Assembly (NCBI GenBank): GCA_964615775.1
Contig: CAZTQB010000006.1
Location: 1-48,170 of the forward strand
DNA from: JALHOM01 sp964615775
GTDB taxonomy: Bacteria; Patescibacteriota; Saccharimonadia; Saccharimonadales; 2-12-FULL-41-12
Length of the DNA: 48,170 nucleotides
Reading direction: 5' to 3'
Part shown: positions 14,992-24,266 of the stretch, piece by piece
Position numbering within the stretch: position 1 is the first letter of the stretch
Layout: the number at the start of each line of letters is the position of its first letter
Position numbers and translations under genes: made by a program
Notes under the pieces: generated by a model
Seen by the model: only the letters and a program-made list of their open reading frames with translations
Told to the model about the DNA's origin: nothing
Databases searched by the model: none

Positions 14992-16344
14992 ATGGACAAA
15001 AACTCGAAACTTCCACCGCAAGATGTTGACGCCGAAACAAGCTTACTTGGTTCACTGCTTATCGACCAAGAAGCGATGGTTAAAATCGCCGATGTACTAA
15101 ATGAGAATGATTTTTACGAAGATAGGCATAGGCATATTTTTGAGGCTATAAGAGAACTTTACGACAATCATAAACCGATCGATGTTTTGACGTTATCTGA
15201 TCAACTCAAAAAAAAGGCAAAATTAGACACTGTCGGTGGGCCTCAATATTTAAGCGAATTAACTAACTTTGTGCCATCAGCTGCTCATGTAGCTCAGTAT
15301 GCCGAAATTGTAAGTTCCAAAGCCATGCGTAGACGACTGATTAAAGCTAGTCAAGATATTACAAGCTTTGGTTATGATGAATCTAAAGACCTGCAAGGCT
15401 TAATCGAGCAGGCCGAAACTAAATTGTTCGAGGTGAGCCAGCAGCATATCAAACAGGATATCGTCAGCTTAGAGCAGATTTTAGCTGAGAGTTTTGAGAG
15501 GCTAGACGAACTTCATAACGACAGCGGCAAAATCCGTGGCGTGCCTACTGGTTACCGCGATCTTGATAATATTTTGGCTGGTTTGCAACGTAGTGACTTA
15601 TTTATTTTGGCAGCTAGACCAAGTATGGGTAAAACTGCTATGGTACTGAACTTGGCTCACAATATCGCCGTAAAGGCTGATCAGCCTGTGCTGATTTTTA
15701 GCCTTGAAATGAGTAAGGAACAACTAGTTGATCGAATTTTGGCTAAAGAATCTGGTGTAAGTGCTTGGGGCCTACGAACTGGTCATTTAACAGATGACGA
15801 TTTTGAGAAATTATCACACGCTATGGGTCCATTAAGTGAAGCACAAATACTAATTGATGATACGCCGGGTATAACCATTAGCGATATGCGAACTAAAGCT
15901 CGCCGCGAACATCATAAACAGCCGCTAGGACTTATCGTGGTCGATTATTTACAGCTAATGAGCGGCGGAACACGTTTTAGTAGTGATGGCAACCGAGTGC
16001 AAGAAATATCAGAAATTTCTCGTGGCTTAAAAGGTATTGCCAGAGAATTAAACGTGCCATTAGTTGCACTAAGTCAGTTAAGTCGTTCCGTAGAAAGTCG
16101 TCATCCACAAATTCCTCAGCTATCTGACCTGCGAGAATCAGGTTCTATAGAGCAAGATGCTGATGTGGTAGCGTTTTTGTACCGTGAAGAATACTACAAC
16201 CCAGATACTGAGCGGCGTAATATTATGGATGTTTTTATCAAAAAACATCGCAATGGCCCAACTGGACATGTTGAACTATACTTTGACCTCGAAAAACAAT
16301 CTATCTCTAGCCTAGACAAGCGTCAACAGAACCCATTTGACTAG
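14992..16344 (+). CDS. dnaB: Replicative DNA helicase DnaB
   Basis: The hexameric 5'-3' replication-fork helicase, 450 residues (normal). The N-terminal domain begins PPQDVDAETSLLGSLLID. The RecA-like C-terminal domain shows GVPTGYRDLDNILAGLQ, Walker A ARPSMGKTA, FSLEMSKEQL, Walker B region LIVVDYLQLMSGG, LNVPLVALSQLSRSVE and the Arg-finger region with DLRESGSIEQDADVV. No intein is seen. It starts 2 nt after dnaX. Confidence 0.97.
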   Translation: MDKNSKLPPQDVDAETSLLGSLLIDQEAMVKIADVLNENDFYEDRHRHIFEAIRELYDNHKPIDVLTLSDQLKKKAKLDTVGGPQYLSELTNFVPSAAHVAQYAEIVSSKAMRRRLIKASQDITSFGYDESKDLQGLIEQAETKLFEVSQQHIKQDIVSLEQILAESFERLDELHNDSGKIRGVPTGYRDLDNILAGLQRSDLFILAARPSMGKTAMVLNLAHNIAVKADQPVLIFSLEMSKEQLVDRILAKESGVSAWGLRTGHLTDDDFEKLSHAMGPLSEAQILIDDTPGITISDMRTKARREHHKQPLGLIVVDYLQLMSGGTRFSSDGNRVQEISEISRGLKGIARELNVPLVALSQLSRSVESRHPQIPQLSDLRESGSIEQDADVVAFLYREEYYNPDTERRNIMDVFIKKHRNGPTGHVELYFDLEKQSISSLDKRQQNPFD

Positions 16345-16371
16345 ACGTAAGAAAGGTCAATGACCAAACTA

Positions 16372-16380
16372 TGATAAAAT
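16372..16380 (+). promoter_or_regulatory. Extended -10 promoter upstream of the 402-aa membrane protein
   Basis: TGA-TAAAAT (16372-16380) lies 12 nt before the ATG at 16393. A TATACT at 16382-16387 is an alternative. Both predict an almost leaderless transcript. Confidence 0.4.
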
Positions 16381-16392
16381 TTATACTAAGAT

Positions 16393-17601
16393 ATGAAAAA
16401 AATTAGTCTTAGAAAGATGTTAAAACAAAAGTATTTATTTATATTTATTGGAATACTTAGTTTAGCTTTACTTTATGGTTTTCGCCTTGGGTCGCTTGTA
16501 AAAGGCCATAATCCGTACGAAACTCTTGATTTTTTACATATAAACGGACTAGGGCCGATTTTTGACAACATCAGCTTTGCACCAATCAAACTACTTGACC
16601 TAATTTCGTACAAAATAGACCACCCTAACGTAACATACACCAGACTGATTTCACTATGTTTAATGATAATCGCCGTTGTTGTTTTATTTAGAATTTTATA
16701 CAAATGGAACACTGCTCGGATTGCAATACTAGGAACGGCTCTTTTTGCGACCAATACTTACATAATCAGCTCAGCCAGATTCACAAATTTTGAAGCCATG
16801 CAACTACTTGTGATACCGAGTATCATTTTAATTGGCACTTGGCTTAAATCTAAGCGTTACGTTAACCGTATGTGGATAGGTGCCACCGCAACAGGCATAA
16901 TGCTTTATGTACCTGGTTTTATTTTGATGATTGGATTGCTAGGTGCTATTTTCCGTAATCGCCTAAGGGTTGCTTGGAAATTTGTGTCAAATAAAGTGCA
17001 GACTCTGACAGTTGTCGGATTTTTTTTGATGATTTTGCCGATTTTTTATGGTTTTTACCAAAACTTAAATCAGTGGTCAACCTTTTTAGGAATCGACAAG
17101 TTAGTTGATGGTGATTTCTTAAATATTGGCAAAGATTTCTTAAATTTATTTGACCAATTATTTTATAAAGGTCCAGAAAACATTAATTACTTTTGGCTTG
17201 GCGGTAGTCCAATTATCGATATTGCCACAACCGTATTAATTGGAGTTGGGATTTATAACTACAGTGTAAACACCCACAAGTTGAGGTTTAAATTGTTGGC
17301 TTTTTTGGGAGTTATCGGTTGTATTTTAATAGCAACCAGTTCAGTACTAACGGTTAGTTTAATTCTGCCGATTTTATACTTATTTGCTGCTAACGGCATC
17401 GTTTTTTTGGCAGCTAGTTGGCTTACAGTCTTTCCGCATAACCCGCTAGCCAGAAAATTTGCCTATGGTTGTTTAACGGTTTTAGTTTTATGTATAATGG
17501 CATTTCATATGTACAGATACTTTATTGTCTGGCCATCTACGCCCGATACAAAGCGTGCCATATCATCTGGTCAAATGATACAATATATAAACAAGAATTA
17601 A
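16393..17601 (+). CDS. Polytopic membrane protein, unknown function
   Basis: A 402-residue integral membrane protein with a basic N-terminus and around nine or ten hydrophobic spans (for example FIFIGILSLALLYGF, LMIIAVVVLFRIL, GVIGCILIATSSVLTVSLIL). The large first extracytoplasmic loop with GHNPYETLDF and the overall layout recall GT39/PMT-like lipid-linked sugar transferases, but the diagnostic acidic pair is not clear, so I leave function open. Between dnaB and ybaB it breaks up an otherwise DNA-metabolism cluster. The following ybaB has its own strong ribosome binding site. Confidence 0.7.
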   Translation: MKKISLRKMLKQKYLFIFIGILSLALLYGFRLGSLVKGHNPYETLDFLHINGLGPIFDNISFAPIKLLDLISYKIDHPNVTYTRLISLCLMIIAVVVLFRILYKWNTARIAILGTALFATNTYIISSARFTNFEAMQLLVIPSIILIGTWLKSKRYVNRMWIGATATGIMLYVPGFILMIGLLGAIFRNRLRVAWKFVSNKVQTLTVVGFFLMILPIFYGFYQNLNQWSTFLGIDKLVDGDFLNIGKDFLNLFDQLFYKGPENINYFWLGGSPIIDIATTVLIGVGIYNYSVNTHKLRFKLLAFLGVIGCILIATSSVLTVSLILPILYLFAANGIVFLAASWLTVFPHNPLARKFAYGCLTVLVLCIMAFHMYRYFIVWPSTPDTKRAISSGQMIQYINKN

Positions 17602-17613
17602 TCAGGAGGAACA

Positions 17614-17907
17614 ATGAGTAAATTCGATAACGCCAAAATGTTACTAAAGGTGAAGAAAATGCAAAAAGAGCTGCAAAAAGAAGTGATTACCGTTGAAGCA
17701 GGTGATGGAGCAGTGGCTGTTGAAATTACAGGCGAACAAAAAATTAAAAGAATTACCATAAACCCAGAAATGGTTGACCTTGATGATATGCGAACAACTG
17801 AAAAATACGTAGAAGAGGCTGTCAAAACTGCTATTAGTGAAAGTCAGAAGCTAGCAGCTGAAAAAATGCAACCGATGATGGGTATGTTGGGTAATTTAGG
17901 ACTTTAG
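17614..17907 (+). CDS. YbaB/EbfC family nucleoid-associated protein
   Basis: A 97-residue protein with the family pattern: a helical KVKKMQKELQKEV segment, a central beta sheet (AVAVEITGEQKIKRITINPE) and a C-terminal helix (VKTAISESQKLAAEKM) with a Met/Gly tail. Members are DNA-binding dimers, usually encoded between dnaX and recR, which matches the neighbourhood. AGGAGGA 4 nt before the ATG is the strongest Shine-Dalgarno in this region. Confidence 0.92.
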   Translation: MSKFDNAKMLLKVKKMQKELQKEVITVEAGDGAVAVEITGEQKIKRITINPEMVDLDDMRTTEKYVEEAVKTAISESQKLAAEKMQPMMGMLGNLGL

Positions 17908-17922
17908 ATTCTCTAGTAGTCG

Positions 17923-18528
17923 ATGAATGTTCTGCCCAAAACCTTAGATAACGCAATTGAAGCACTACGTTGCTTACCAGGCGTTGGCCAACGATCGGCT
18001 GAACGTTTTGCTTATTATTTATTTTGCTCAGATAACACTAATTCAGAAAAAATCATCTCAGCTCTTGATAACTTACATAGTGGCATCGCCATTTGTCCGA
18101 TAACTTTTGCTTTGATGGACTCTGGCGACAAAATCTCGCCTTTATACACACGAGAAAATCGCAACAAAAAAGTAATTGCCGTAGTTGAAGATTCTTTTGA
18201 TATTATGGCTATCGAAAAAACCAATAACTTTAATGGAACGTACCACGTTTTGGGTGGTTTATTATCTCCAATTGACGGCATCGGACCAGATAAATTGCAT
18301 ATAAATGAGTTGATTAAGCGAATCGAAAAAGACGAAGCTAATGAAGTAATTTTGGCTATTAGCTCAAGCGTTGAGGGTGAGTCAACCGCTCATTATATAA
18401 TTGACCAATTGGGTAAACTAGGTTGTGACATAACTCGACTGGCTAGAGGCCTACCAATTGGACTAGACTTAGAGTACGCAGACCAAGTAACTTTAGGTCG
18501 AGCATTTGAAGGCAGGCAAAAGATATGA
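17923..18528 (+). CDS. recR: Recombination protein RecR with degenerate zinc finger
   Basis: RecR acts with RecF/RecO in RecA loading at gaps. The 201-residue protein has the helix-hairpin-helix LRCLPGVGQRSAERFAYYL, the Toprim domain (IAVVEDSFDIMAIE, HVLGGLLSPIDGIGPDKL, VILAISSSVEGESTAHYI) and the C-terminal RLARGLPIGLDLEYAD. The C4 zinc finger between these is degenerate: the region ICPITFALMDSGDKISPLY retains one Cys (C58) and has lost the other three ligands. Length is normal, so the fold may persist without metal. The stop overlaps the start of the DHH phosphoesterase gene by 4 nt (ATGA). Confidence 0.93.
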   Translation: MNVLPKTLDNAIEALRCLPGVGQRSAERFAYYLFCSDNTNSEKIISALDNLHSGIAICPITFALMDSGDKISPLYTRENRNKKVIAVVEDSFDIMAIEKTNNFNGTYHVLGGLLSPIDGIGPDKLHINELIKRIEKDEANEVILAISSSVEGESTAHYIIDQLGKLGCDITRLARGLPIGLDLEYADQVTLGRAFEGRQKI

Positions 18529-19514
18529 ATCACGCTTTCGACGACTTAAAAAATATTATTGACAACACAAAAAATATTGTAGTTATACAAGCCGATAATC
18601 CTGACGGAGATAGTTTAGCCTCTGCTCTTGCACTAGAGTACTTACTAGAAGAAATGGGTAAAAAAGTTAGTTTATATTGCGGCGTAGAGACCCCTGCCTA
18701 CCTTCGTTATATTCAAGGCTGGGATAGAGTATACAGTGTTTTGCCTAAAGATTTTGATCTTGCAATCATTGTTGATACTTCGGCTGTTTCGTTACTTGAA
18801 AGTTTGGAAAAATCGGGTATGCTAGGCCGTATTAAGTCAAAACCACTGGCAATAATCGACCATCACGCGACCGATAAAACTATTGATTTTGAGCAATTTT
18901 TTATTCAAAATAAAACGGCCGTAGCAACGGGTGAAATTATTTATGATTTTGCAAAATTTATTGACCATGATATAGATAAAGAACTGGGTGAGTTAATTGC
19001 ACTATCTATACTCTCTGACAGCCTCGGCTTAACCAGCGAAGCTGTAACCGCTAGGTCGTTTAGGATTATGGCTGAGTTGCTCGAAGTAGGCGTAAATCCA
19101 GCTTTTCTTGAGAATTCCAGACGGGAACTGTCACGTAAATCACTAAAAATAACCAAGTACAAAGGTGACTTACTAAAACGGGTTCAAGTTTCTGGATCAG
19201 TTGCACATATCAGCATACCTTTTAGCGAGATAGAGGAATATTCGCACGAGTACAATCCGTCAGTTTTAGTACTAGACGAAATGCGTTACATAAATAATGT
19301 TAAGGTTGCCATCGCCTTCAAAACTTATCCAGATGGTAAAATAACAGCTAAAATTAGATGCAATTTCGGTTATAAAATTGCTGAAGAACTAGCGAAAAAA
19401 TTTGGTGGTGGTGGACACCCATATGCTGCTGGATTTAAAGTTTATAACAACGATTTTGATAGTATCATTAATCAATGCTTAAATGAAGCCAACAGTCTAA
19501 TAGAGAAAGTATGA
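18525..19514 (+). CDS. DHH/DHHA1 phosphoesterase (NrnA-like oligoribonuclease/pAp phosphatase)
   Basis: A 329-residue DHH-family phosphoesterase. Motif I ADNPDGDSLAS, motif II region IIVDTSA, the DHH signature IIDHHATDK, motif IV LSDSLGL and the DHHA1 substrate-binding motif GGGGHPYAAGF near the C-terminus are all present. NrnA-like members degrade nanoRNAs, pAp or linear cyclic-dinucleotide products using Mn2+. It lies between recR and cysS with ATGA overlaps on both sides, so translation of the three genes is coupled. The exact substrate cannot be inferred. Confidence 0.9.
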   Translation: MNHAFDDLKNIIDNTKNIVVIQADNPDGDSLASALALEYLLEEMGKKVSLYCGVETPAYLRYIQGWDRVYSVLPKDFDLAIIVDTSAVSLLESLEKSGMLGRIKSKPLAIIDHHATDKTIDFEQFFIQNKTAVATGEIIYDFAKFIDHDIDKELGELIALSILSDSLGLTSEAVTARSFRIMAELLEVGVNPAFLENSRRELSRKSLKITKYKGDLLKRVQVSGSVAHISIPFSEIEEYSHEYNPSVLVLDEMRYINNVKVAIAFKTYPDGKITAKIRCNFGYKIAEELAKKFGGGGHPYAAGFKVYNNDFDSIINQCLNEANSLIEKV

Positions 19515-20875
19515 AATTATTTAACACACTAACCAAAACAACAGAAGATTTTTTACCCAGAAATGATAACAAAGTAAAAATGTTCGTCTGTGGGCCGACT
19601 GTTTACGACTTTCTGCACATCGGTAACGCCAGAACAATGGTTGTCATGGACGTATTAGCTAGAGTACTGAGATTTAATAGCTATGATTTAGAATTTTTGA
19701 TGAATATTACTGATATTGACGACAAGATTATTGCTAGGTCTAAACAACAGAATATTACCTGGAAAGATTTGGCTGATAAATACGAATCTCAATACAAAGA
19801 AGATATGAAAAACTTAAAGGTTAAAATAGATAAATTTGCTCGGGCCACTGATCATATAGATGATGTTGTTAGACAAGTCCAAACACTAATTGACAAAGGC
19901 TACGCTTATCAAATTGATGATGGAATTTATTTTGAGATTGCTAAATTTGAAAGTTATGGCAAACTTTCTGGACGTATCAATATAAAAGAAGATGATGCTG
20001 AATCACGAATCGATTATTCTGACCAAAAAAGAGGCTGGAACGACTTCTGCTTATGGAAATTCAGCAAACACGACGAGCCTAGCTGGCCAGCCGATTTTGG
20101 CAAGGGACGACCAGGTTGGCACATAGAAGACACAGCCATAACCGAGCATTACTTCGGCCCACAATACGATATTCACGGTGGTGGCAGCGACTTAATCTTT
20201 CCGCACCATGAAGCCGAAATAACACAGATGGAATCAGCCTCTGGCTTAAGTCCATTTGTGAAATATTGGGTACATAGCAACATGCTGTACATCGACGGTA
20301 AGCGCATGGGCAAAAGTAATCAAAATTTTATTTCTATCAAGCAAGCACTAGAAACATTTAGCTCAAACACACTTCGGTTATTTTTTTTGCAGGCTCATTA
20401 TCGCTCACAATTATCATATTCGCAAAATTTAATTGATAGTGCAAAAAATAGGTTAGTCCGCTGGCAGGCGGCAGCCGACTTACGTTGGCAAATTCAGGGC
20501 GAGACCGACCTATCATCTGATCTTGATCAGTCATTAACAAAAATTATAAAAGCGTTCAGCAATGATCTTGACTCGCCTATAGCTTTAGCTGAATTTGAAA
20601 AGATAATTGATTTAATAGAAGCTAAAAAAATTAGCCAAAAGTCTGTTGAATCATTAAATAAATTACTAACTGTTTTCTGTGAGCTAACTGGTATAGATTT
20701 ACTCAAAGAAGACATTTCTGATGAAGATAAGAAAATCATACTAGAACGACAAGATGCTAAGGTAGAAAAAGATTGGCAAAAAGCTGATCAACTTAGAGAC
20801 AAACTATTGGCTAAAAATATACAGCTTAATGACCAAATAAATAATCAGTCTATTTGGTCAAGAGTAGATGTTTAG
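19511..20875 (+). CDS. cysS: Cysteinyl-tRNA synthetase with altered zinc ligand
   Basis: It charges tRNA-Cys. The 454-residue class I synthetase shows FVCGPTVYDFLHIGNAR (first zinc Cys and HIGH-like HIGN), MNITDIDDKI, DIHGGGSDLIFPHHEAEI (zinc His and Glu) and the KMSKS-like KRMGKS. The usual WHIEC segment, which gives the second zinc Cys, reads WHIEDTA, so Asp replaces Cys; similar variants exist in some CysRS as far as I recall. Length is normal. Its end overlaps the convergent AI-2E gene by 4 nt. Confidence 0.96.
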   Translation: MKLFNTLTKTTEDFLPRNDNKVKMFVCGPTVYDFLHIGNARTMVVMDVLARVLRFNSYDLEFLMNITDIDDKIIARSKQQNITWKDLADKYESQYKEDMKNLKVKIDKFARATDHIDDVVRQVQTLIDKGYAYQIDDGIYFEIAKFESYGKLSGRINIKEDDAESRIDYSDQKRGWNDFCLWKFSKHDEPSWPADFGKGRPGWHIEDTAITEHYFGPQYDIHGGGSDLIFPHHEAEITQMESASGLSPFVKYWVHSNMLYIDGKRMGKSNQNFISIKQALETFSSNTLRLFFLQAHYRSQLSYSQNLIDSAKNRLVRWQAAADLRWQIQGETDLSSDLDQSLTKIIKAFSNDLDSPIALAEFEKIIDLIEAKKISQKSVESLNKLLTVFCELTGIDLLKEDISDEDKKIILERQDAKVEKDWQKADQLRDKLLAKNIQLNDQINNQSIWSRVDV

Positions 20876-22005
20876 CTTTTTGTAACTTTTTCTTCTGGTA
20901 GCTCGATCTCCGCCTCGTCCATGGTTAAGACAGCTTTGTTGTTAAGCCCATATTTTTCGTCTAAAACCACTTTTATGCAAGCAGCAACAGGTATAGCTAA
21001 CAAAGCTCCCAAAATACCGCCAATACCCACACCAAGTAAAGCTGCAATCAAAACTAAAAGAGGCGTCAAAGTGTTGCTTCTAGACTGAATGTATGGCTGA
21101 ATTGTAACATTCTCAATCTGTTGATAAATCAAGAAAAAACCAATCATTATAAGTGCAAGAGGCACCGAAACTAGCATACAAGCTAAGACCACAATGATAG
21201 CACCAAGCGTTGTGCCAATCAACGGCAAAAGAGCAAACATAAATATTATGCCACCTAATGCAACCGGATTAACATTGACTTTTAAGATTTGTGAAATAAT
21301 AAAAAGAGCAATCGTTGCAAAAACCGCTCCAATAAAAGCTACTGTCACTTGTCCATTAACGTAACCGACGATAATCTTGTACCACTTTTTAAATAAAATC
21401 CGTTGATATTTCTGCTTCTCAGTAGAAAAAACCCTAAAATATCTTTCTAACCAGACTGGTCCTTCGACAATCATCATAAAAGCTAACACCAAAACTACTA
21501 CTGTATTTATCAGTGTTGTACCAACTTTACCCGCAGTAGCAATAGCGGTTTTAGTATAGTTACTGAGCTGGCCAGAAAATTCTTTAGAATAGTTATCAAT
21601 TTGCTTATCAATACCGTATTTATGAATAAAATTGCCAGTCGATGTATTGGTGTCCTTTAAATTTTGAACTTTTTGAGGTATTTCACCGGCAAAAGTAATA
21701 GTTTGATCAATTAACGGCGGGAAAACAAGTGTAATAAAAACAACTATCAAGCCAATCACACCTACATAAGCAACCGCAGTTGCGGCAGCACGATTTTTTA
21801 CACGAAGTTTATTAGAAATTGCCGAAACAATTGGGTTAAGTGCAATCGCCAAAAAAAAGGCAATGATAATCAAGGTAATTGGTGTGATAACTCTAGACAA
21901 GAAAAAAACAATCAACAGAGCTATACTTATAGTTACTAAAATCCTAATGACCGTCTGGCTTTCAATAGTTATGGTTTGAGCTTTGTTTTTACTAAACTTA
22001 AACAT
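20872..22005 (-). CDS. AI-2E family transporter (PerM-like)
   Basis: A 377-residue membrane protein with the AI-2E/UPF0118 layout: paired N-terminal spans (IRILVTISIALLIVFFLSRV; ITLIIIAFFLAIALNPIV), a third span, a soluble mid domain (about 100-160), then a cluster of C-terminal spans with GGIIFMFALLPLIGTTLGA and PYIQSRSNTLTPLLVL. Family members export autoinducer-2 or other small solutes, or act as ion antiporters. The start was set at 22005 rather than 22029 because GAGG lies 6 nt upstream and this avoids overlap with the preceding GT4 gene. It is last in a minus-strand operon with two GT4 genes and a hydrolase. Confidence 0.88.
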   Translation of the reverse strand: MFKFSKNKAQTITIESQTVIRILVTISIALLIVFFLSRVITPITLIIIAFFLAIALNPIVSAISNKLRVKNRAAATAVAYVGVIGLIVVFITLVFPPLIDQTITFAGEIPQKVQNLKDTNTSTGNFIHKYGIDKQIDNYSKEFSGQLSNYTKTAIATAGKVGTTLINTVVVLVLAFMMIVEGPVWLERYFRVFSTEKQKYQRILFKKWYKIIVGYVNGQVTVAFIGAVFATIALFIISQILKVNVNPVALGGIIFMFALLPLIGTTLGAIIVVLACMLVSVPLALIMIGFFLIYQQIENVTIQPYIQSRSNTLTPLLVLIAALLGVGIGGILGALLAIPVAACIKVVLDEKYGLNNKAVLTMDEAEIELPEEKVTKS

Positions 22006-22018
22006 TTTTACCTCATTT

Positions 22019-23155
22019 CTAACTTTCATTATAGTATATTTTTAAAATTTGCTTCACAACTTTTGTTGTATCAAATTTTTTAACTATAGCCTGCTGAGTA
22101 ATACAAGCTTTTTCCCGCAAATCCAAAGACTGAATATAACTTTTCAATTTATGCGAAAAGAGTTGGGTGTTTTTTGGGTCGAAAAGACATTCCGGCGAAG
22201 GTTCTAAAACTGAAGCATAGCCAGGGTTATCTCCAGCCAAAACCATACCACCAGCTGCCATTGCTTCAATCAAAACTATACCAAAACTTTCGCCGCCAAC
22301 AGATGGGAAAATTGACATATCGGTGTTTTGCATAAAATTTATTTTTTCTTTTTCTGACACAAAGCCATGAAAGGTAACTTTTGATGCCAAACCATATTTT
22401 GTAACTTTTTGCTGAATCTGGTCAAGCAATGGACCTCTGCCGCAAATATCTAAATGATAGTTAAGGTCTGGATTTGTTTTTTCTAGCTCAGCTAAAGCTT
22501 CGACTAAATACTGACAGCCCTTTCGCTCGACTAATCGACCCAAAAACAGCAATTTTACAGGTGAGTTTTTGTCAGTTTTTAATAATTTTTTGCTGGACTG
22601 AAACTGCTCAATATCGACCATATTTGGCACAACTGATGAATCTGTATAATAATATTTTTTTGCAAACTGCTTAGCTGGCTTTGAAACAGAAACCACTTTG
22701 TCTAAATATTTAATCGAAGGCTTGAGCCATAGTCCAAGCAAAATTGATCCTAATTTTGACCAAAAAGAATAGGGCAGTATATGGAATGTAGCAACTGTTT
22801 TAGTCGCACCTAGTTTTTTGGCCCTAACGATAAGTTTGCCTCCATAAAATGGACTATACGGCATCTGGATATGTAAAATATCAAAACTAGTCTGACTAAA
22901 AAGCTCATCAATTTCGCAAGTTCTAACCGGCAAGGGCATCGACATTTTATTACCATTAAAATTGACTTTTAAGTTTTTCGAAAGCGAATGGATATTTACA
23001 ATATCATTTCGTTTGGTTTCTCCAACAATATAATGAACCTCATGTCCAAACTTTTGTAAATGTTTGCCTAGTGTCAAAATATATTTTTGTACACCGTCTT
23101 CACTATCTAACCCATCATCCAACACAAACCCTATAACAAGGTTTTTTTTAGTCAT
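22019..23155 (-). CDS. GT4 family glycosyltransferase
   Basis: A 378-residue GT-B glycosyltransferase. The N-terminal acceptor domain starts VIGFVLDDGLDSEDGVQKYI; the donor domain has VKLLFLGRLVERKGCQYLVE and the E-x7-E motif in GGESFGIVLIEAMAAG. No membrane span is present, so it probably works on lipid-linked acceptors at the inner face. It overlaps the upstream GT4 gene by 8 nt and resembles it (same family, about 30% by eye), suggesting sequential sugar additions to one glycolipid or polymer. Confidence 0.9.
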   Translation of the reverse strand: MTKKNLVIGFVLDDGLDSEDGVQKYILTLGKHLQKFGHEVHYIVGETKRNDIVNIHSLSKNLKVNFNGNKMSMPLPVRTCEIDELFSQTSFDILHIQMPYSPFYGGKLIVRAKKLGATKTVATFHILPYSFWSKLGSILLGLWLKPSIKYLDKVVSVSKPAKQFAKKYYYTDSSVVPNMVDIEQFQSSKKLLKTDKNSPVKLLFLGRLVERKGCQYLVEALAELEKTNPDLNYHLDICGRGPLLDQIQQKVTKYGLASKVTFHGFVSEKEKINFMQNTDMSIFPSVGGESFGIVLIEAMAAGGMVLAGDNPGYASVLEPSPECLFDPKNTQLFSHKLKSYIQSLDLREKACITQQAIVKKFDTTKVVKQILKIYYNES

Positions 23156-24266
23156 GATTCACTAAAGTCTCTTCGTAAAGATCAAGATATTGTTTGACTA
23201 CCTTTGAATAGTCATATTTTTTGACTTCATTTAAAGCCCATTTTCTCCATTCACTGCGTAATGTTTGATTACTAGAAAGCAACTTTAGTCGTCGAGCAAA
23301 TTCTTTAGAATCTTCTGGATTAACAATTGAGATTTGACCAAAGCCATTCAAAACACCTTCATAACCCGGGTTATTACCAGAAACTGTCACACAACCAGAT
23401 GCCATTGCCTCCAGTAGTACAATTCCAAAACTTTCGCCATACATAGCCGGTGAGCAAAATAAGTCAGCCTTCTGCAGTAAATCATGCTTTACTTCAGTCT
23501 TTATGTAACCCAGAAACTCAACATTTGGAATTTCCTCATATTCAACCAAAGAATGTAATTTTTCATTTTCTGGACCGTCGCCCGCTATCAAAAGTCTATA
23601 CTCTGGATTCTGCTCAACCAAAATCTTAAATGCTTTTATGAGATACTTCACACCCTTGCGTTTCTCCAAGCGACCAATGTAGAGAATAGTTTTTTGCTGA
23701 TTATCCGGATACTCTTTAGGTGGTGAATATTTTTTTAAATCTATGCCGTTTGGAATTATTTTTATTGGGCGGTCAGTTAAAGACCGAGCATAGTTGGTGG
23801 CCGTCTCAGAAACCGCCGTCAAAGAATCCAAATAATTAAATATACTTTTTGTATAAGGAGTAATGACTTTTTCAACGGCTTTAGATGATTTTCTCTCACT
23901 CATCGCTGCATGAAACGTCGCAATATGTACAACATCTGATCGCTGCATTATTTGAACTGATATCCACGGTACCCAAGGTTCATGAAAATGAAGTAAATCA
24001 AAGTTTTCCTCTAGTAGAACTTGTTCAAGCTGTTTCGTGTCAACTGTGATTGAGATATCACCTAATGTTCTAACTGCTCGAAAAGCTCTGGCTTTACCAA
24101 TAAAAATAATCCCGTCTGGTGCTTCGCCATTATGATCTAGCGGTTGCGGTGTAATAATATAGGTCTCATGGCCAAGTTGGCTCAAGCCCTCTTGAAGGGC
24201 CAATATACACTCCTGCACACCACCACCTCTGAAAACATTGTAAGGACAAACTAAGCCAATTTTCAT
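23148..24266 (-). CDS. GT4 glycosyltransferase, PimA-like
   Basis: A 372-residue GT-B enzyme starting KIGLVCPYNVFRGGGVQECI, a pattern close to phosphatidylinositol mannosyltransferase PimA. The donor-site segment ILYIGRLEKRKGVKYLIKA and the E-x7-E motif in YGESFGIVLLEAMASG are intact, and IIPNGID precedes them. It may mannosylate or glucosylate a phospholipid; the sugar is not predictable. The start overlaps the end of the hydrolase gene by 4 nt and the end overlaps the next GT4 gene by 8 nt. Confidence 0.9.
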   Translation of the reverse strand: MKIGLVCPYNVFRGGGVQECILALQEGLSQLGHETYIITPQPLDHNGEAPDGIIFIGKARAFRAVRTLGDISITVDTKQLEQVLLEENFDLLHFHEPWVPWISVQIMQRSDVVHIATFHAAMSERKSSKAVEKVITPYTKSIFNYLDSLTAVSETATNYARSLTDRPIKIIPNGIDLKKYSPPKEYPDNQQKTILYIGRLEKRKGVKYLIKAFKILVEQNPEYRLLIAGDGPENEKLHSLVEYEEIPNVEFLGYIKTEVKHDLLQKADLFCSPAMYGESFGIVLLEAMASGCVTVSGNNPGYEGVLNGFGQISIVNPEDSKEFARRLKLLSSNQTLRSEWRKWALNEVKKYDYSKVVKQYLDLYEETLVNHD

